64,000 nucleotides of DNA from Symsagittifera roscoffensis (lineage: Eukaryota > Xenacoelomorpha > Acoela > Convolutidae), in assembly GCF_963678635.1 (NCBI RefSeq), contig NC_087064.1, forward strand, positions 7,105,671-7,169,670, in the 5' to 3' direction. The translations under genes were made by a program, and so were the position numbers. The notes below the pieces were generated by a model. That model did not search any database. It saw only the letters and a program-made list of their open reading frames with translations, and was not told the DNA's origin. Shown piece after piece: positions 63,311 through 64,000 of this stretch; within the stretch, counting starts at the first letter, position 1, and each line of letters opens with the position of its first letter.

Positions 63311-63541
63311 ATGCTCTTCTCTCAAACAGTTGCTAAAATTCTCATAAATCTTAAACATTTTTTTACAATACTTGAAATCTTCATAATATTTCTTTTTGAT
63401 ATACTTGAATCTTTTCTAATAATCCTAATCATTTTTTGTAACATTTTTTTAATTTTCTACACTATCCTCGAACTATTCCTCCAACTTTCCAAAATCCTTG
63501 ATTATATCCACAGGTACGATTTATACAACTTGTCTAAATGA
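63311..63541 (+). CDS. small hydrophobic membrane protein 1, copy 2
   Basis: 76 codons as in copy 1, with a handful of replacements, mostly near the N-terminus (SQTVAKIL versus SQSVTQIL) and conservative ones later (Thr to Ile). The hydrophobic membrane stretch is unchanged. The stop again overlaps the next ATG as ATGA (63538-63541). Confidence 0.6.
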   Translation: MLFSQTVAKILINLKHFFTILEIFIIFLFDILESFLIILIIFCNIFLIFYTILELFLQLSKILDYIHRYDLYNLSK

Positions 63542-63726
63542 TACGAACAATTTTCAGTAGAACTGATATTTTTTTATTGTTTGTAATTTTCATAACATTT
63601 TTATCATCCCTCATTTTGACAATATGCAAATGTATAAAGAAAGCAATCATCACATTTGCCCTAGCAACAATTTTTCTAATTATTTTTTTGGAAGAATATT
63701 ATAATAAACATAAACCTTCCCACTAA
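63538..63726 (+). CDS. small hydrophobic membrane protein 2, copy 2
   Basis: The 62-residue protein is identical to that at 27867-28055. Perfect protein conservation in an otherwise decayed copy argues for recent functional constraint before this copy died. Confidence 0.65.
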   Translation: MIRTIFSRTDIFLLFVIFITFLSSLILTICKCIKKAIITFALATIFLIIFLEEYYNKHKPSH

Positions 63727-63731
63727 AGTAA

Positions 63732-64000
63732 CAATTCAAAAATCCATCAAAAATTGCTACCCAACAGTCACAGAGTCAGTCTTCACTGACATCATCCCAA
63801 GTAAACCCAACACCACCTTCAACTACTCAAAATCCTCAAACATCTACACGAATTTCTTTTCAAGATAATCCATACACTTTTGAAGAACGGCACGCTCGTT
63901 TATCTGAACCACTAGAACCAGTTCAACGACAAGCATCTCTAAGTGAACCAACCTATAACCTTTACCCAACACTACCACAAGAACTAAGTAGAATACGACA
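63732..64000 (+). CDS. ATG-less frame, copy 2 (start only, cut by window end)
   Basis: The frame that follows the TAA at 63729-63731 is open to the window end, as in copy 1. Within the roughly 90 codons visible, I count more silent than replacement changes, and no length change. There is again no ATG. The C-terminus lies outside the window. Confidence 0.65.

Larger units (their letters stand above)
52801..64000 (+). mobile_element. giant Ty3/Gypsy-class element, copy 2, without 5' LTR, cut by window end
   Basis: Collinear with copy 1 from two bases before its primer binding site (17120) to its position 28300 or so. The 5' LTR is absent and the sequence starts at CA-TCTGGTGCG right after a GAAA microsatellite. 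Base differences from copy 1 are frequent, but in coding parts mostly silent. Gag-pol has at least two one-base deletions (near 55220 and 60075) and a TAA at 60093-60095, and ORF0 has a one-base deletion near 54175, so this copy is not autonomous. The env and later genes lie beyond the window. Confidence 0.93.

Overview
The window is AT-rich DNA from a eukaryote, most likely an invertebrate animal. It has no operons and no ribosome-binding-site logic. It is almost entirely mobile DNA: LTR retrotransposons of two superfamilies (BEL/Pao and Ty3/Gypsy), dense short inverted-terminal-repeat (MITE) elements, and minisatellites. I see no complete host gene, only one weak candidate host exon near 42.0-42.3 kb. 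I cannot name the species from sequence alone.

Layout. 0-5.1 kb: a cluster of MITEs of three internal types (called A, B and C here). All end in GGCTCTTTTCC or GGCTCTTTTTCC inverted repeats with C/G tracts just inside, and many have clear 8-bp target duplications. 5.1-15.5 kb: a decayed BEL/Pao retrotransposon on the minus strand whose 3' third is tandemly duplicated (unit about 2,026 bp). 15.5-16.7 kb: MITE fragments. 16,712-35,631: a young, apparently intact giant Ty3/Gypsy-class element of 18,920 bp on the plus strand, with 410-bp LTRs differing at one seen position and a GTTA target duplication. 35.6-43.3 kb: more MITEs, an inverted-repeat element and a 56-bp minisatellite that grew inside a C-type MITE. 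43.3-52.6 kb: a second, badly decayed BEL/Pao element on the plus strand with a 2.4-kb array of 24-bp repeats between its 5' LTR remnant and gag. 52.8-64.0 kb: a second copy of the giant Gypsy element, without its 5' LTR, with frameshifts in its main frame, and cut by the window end.

The giant Gypsy element is the most interesting object. Its order is LTR - primer binding site - 77-codon leader ORF - twin hairpins - ORF0 (155 aa, basic) - single-frame Gag-Pol of 2,740 aa - two tiny hydrophobic proteins overlapping by ATGA - a conserved 378-codon frame with no ATG - an Env-like glycoprotein of 738 aa - a 142-aa ORF - a 601-aa ORF - a consensus-quality intron - 3' LTR. From ORF0 onward most neighbouring frames overlap by 4 to 26 nt, as in a compact virus. 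Comparing the two copies, the differences I read in coding parts are largely synonymous, including in the ATG-less frame, so these extra genes appear to be maintained by selection. The glycoprotein, the small membrane proteins and the three unrecognised proteins make this look like a retrovirus-like entity rather than a plain gag-pol transposon.
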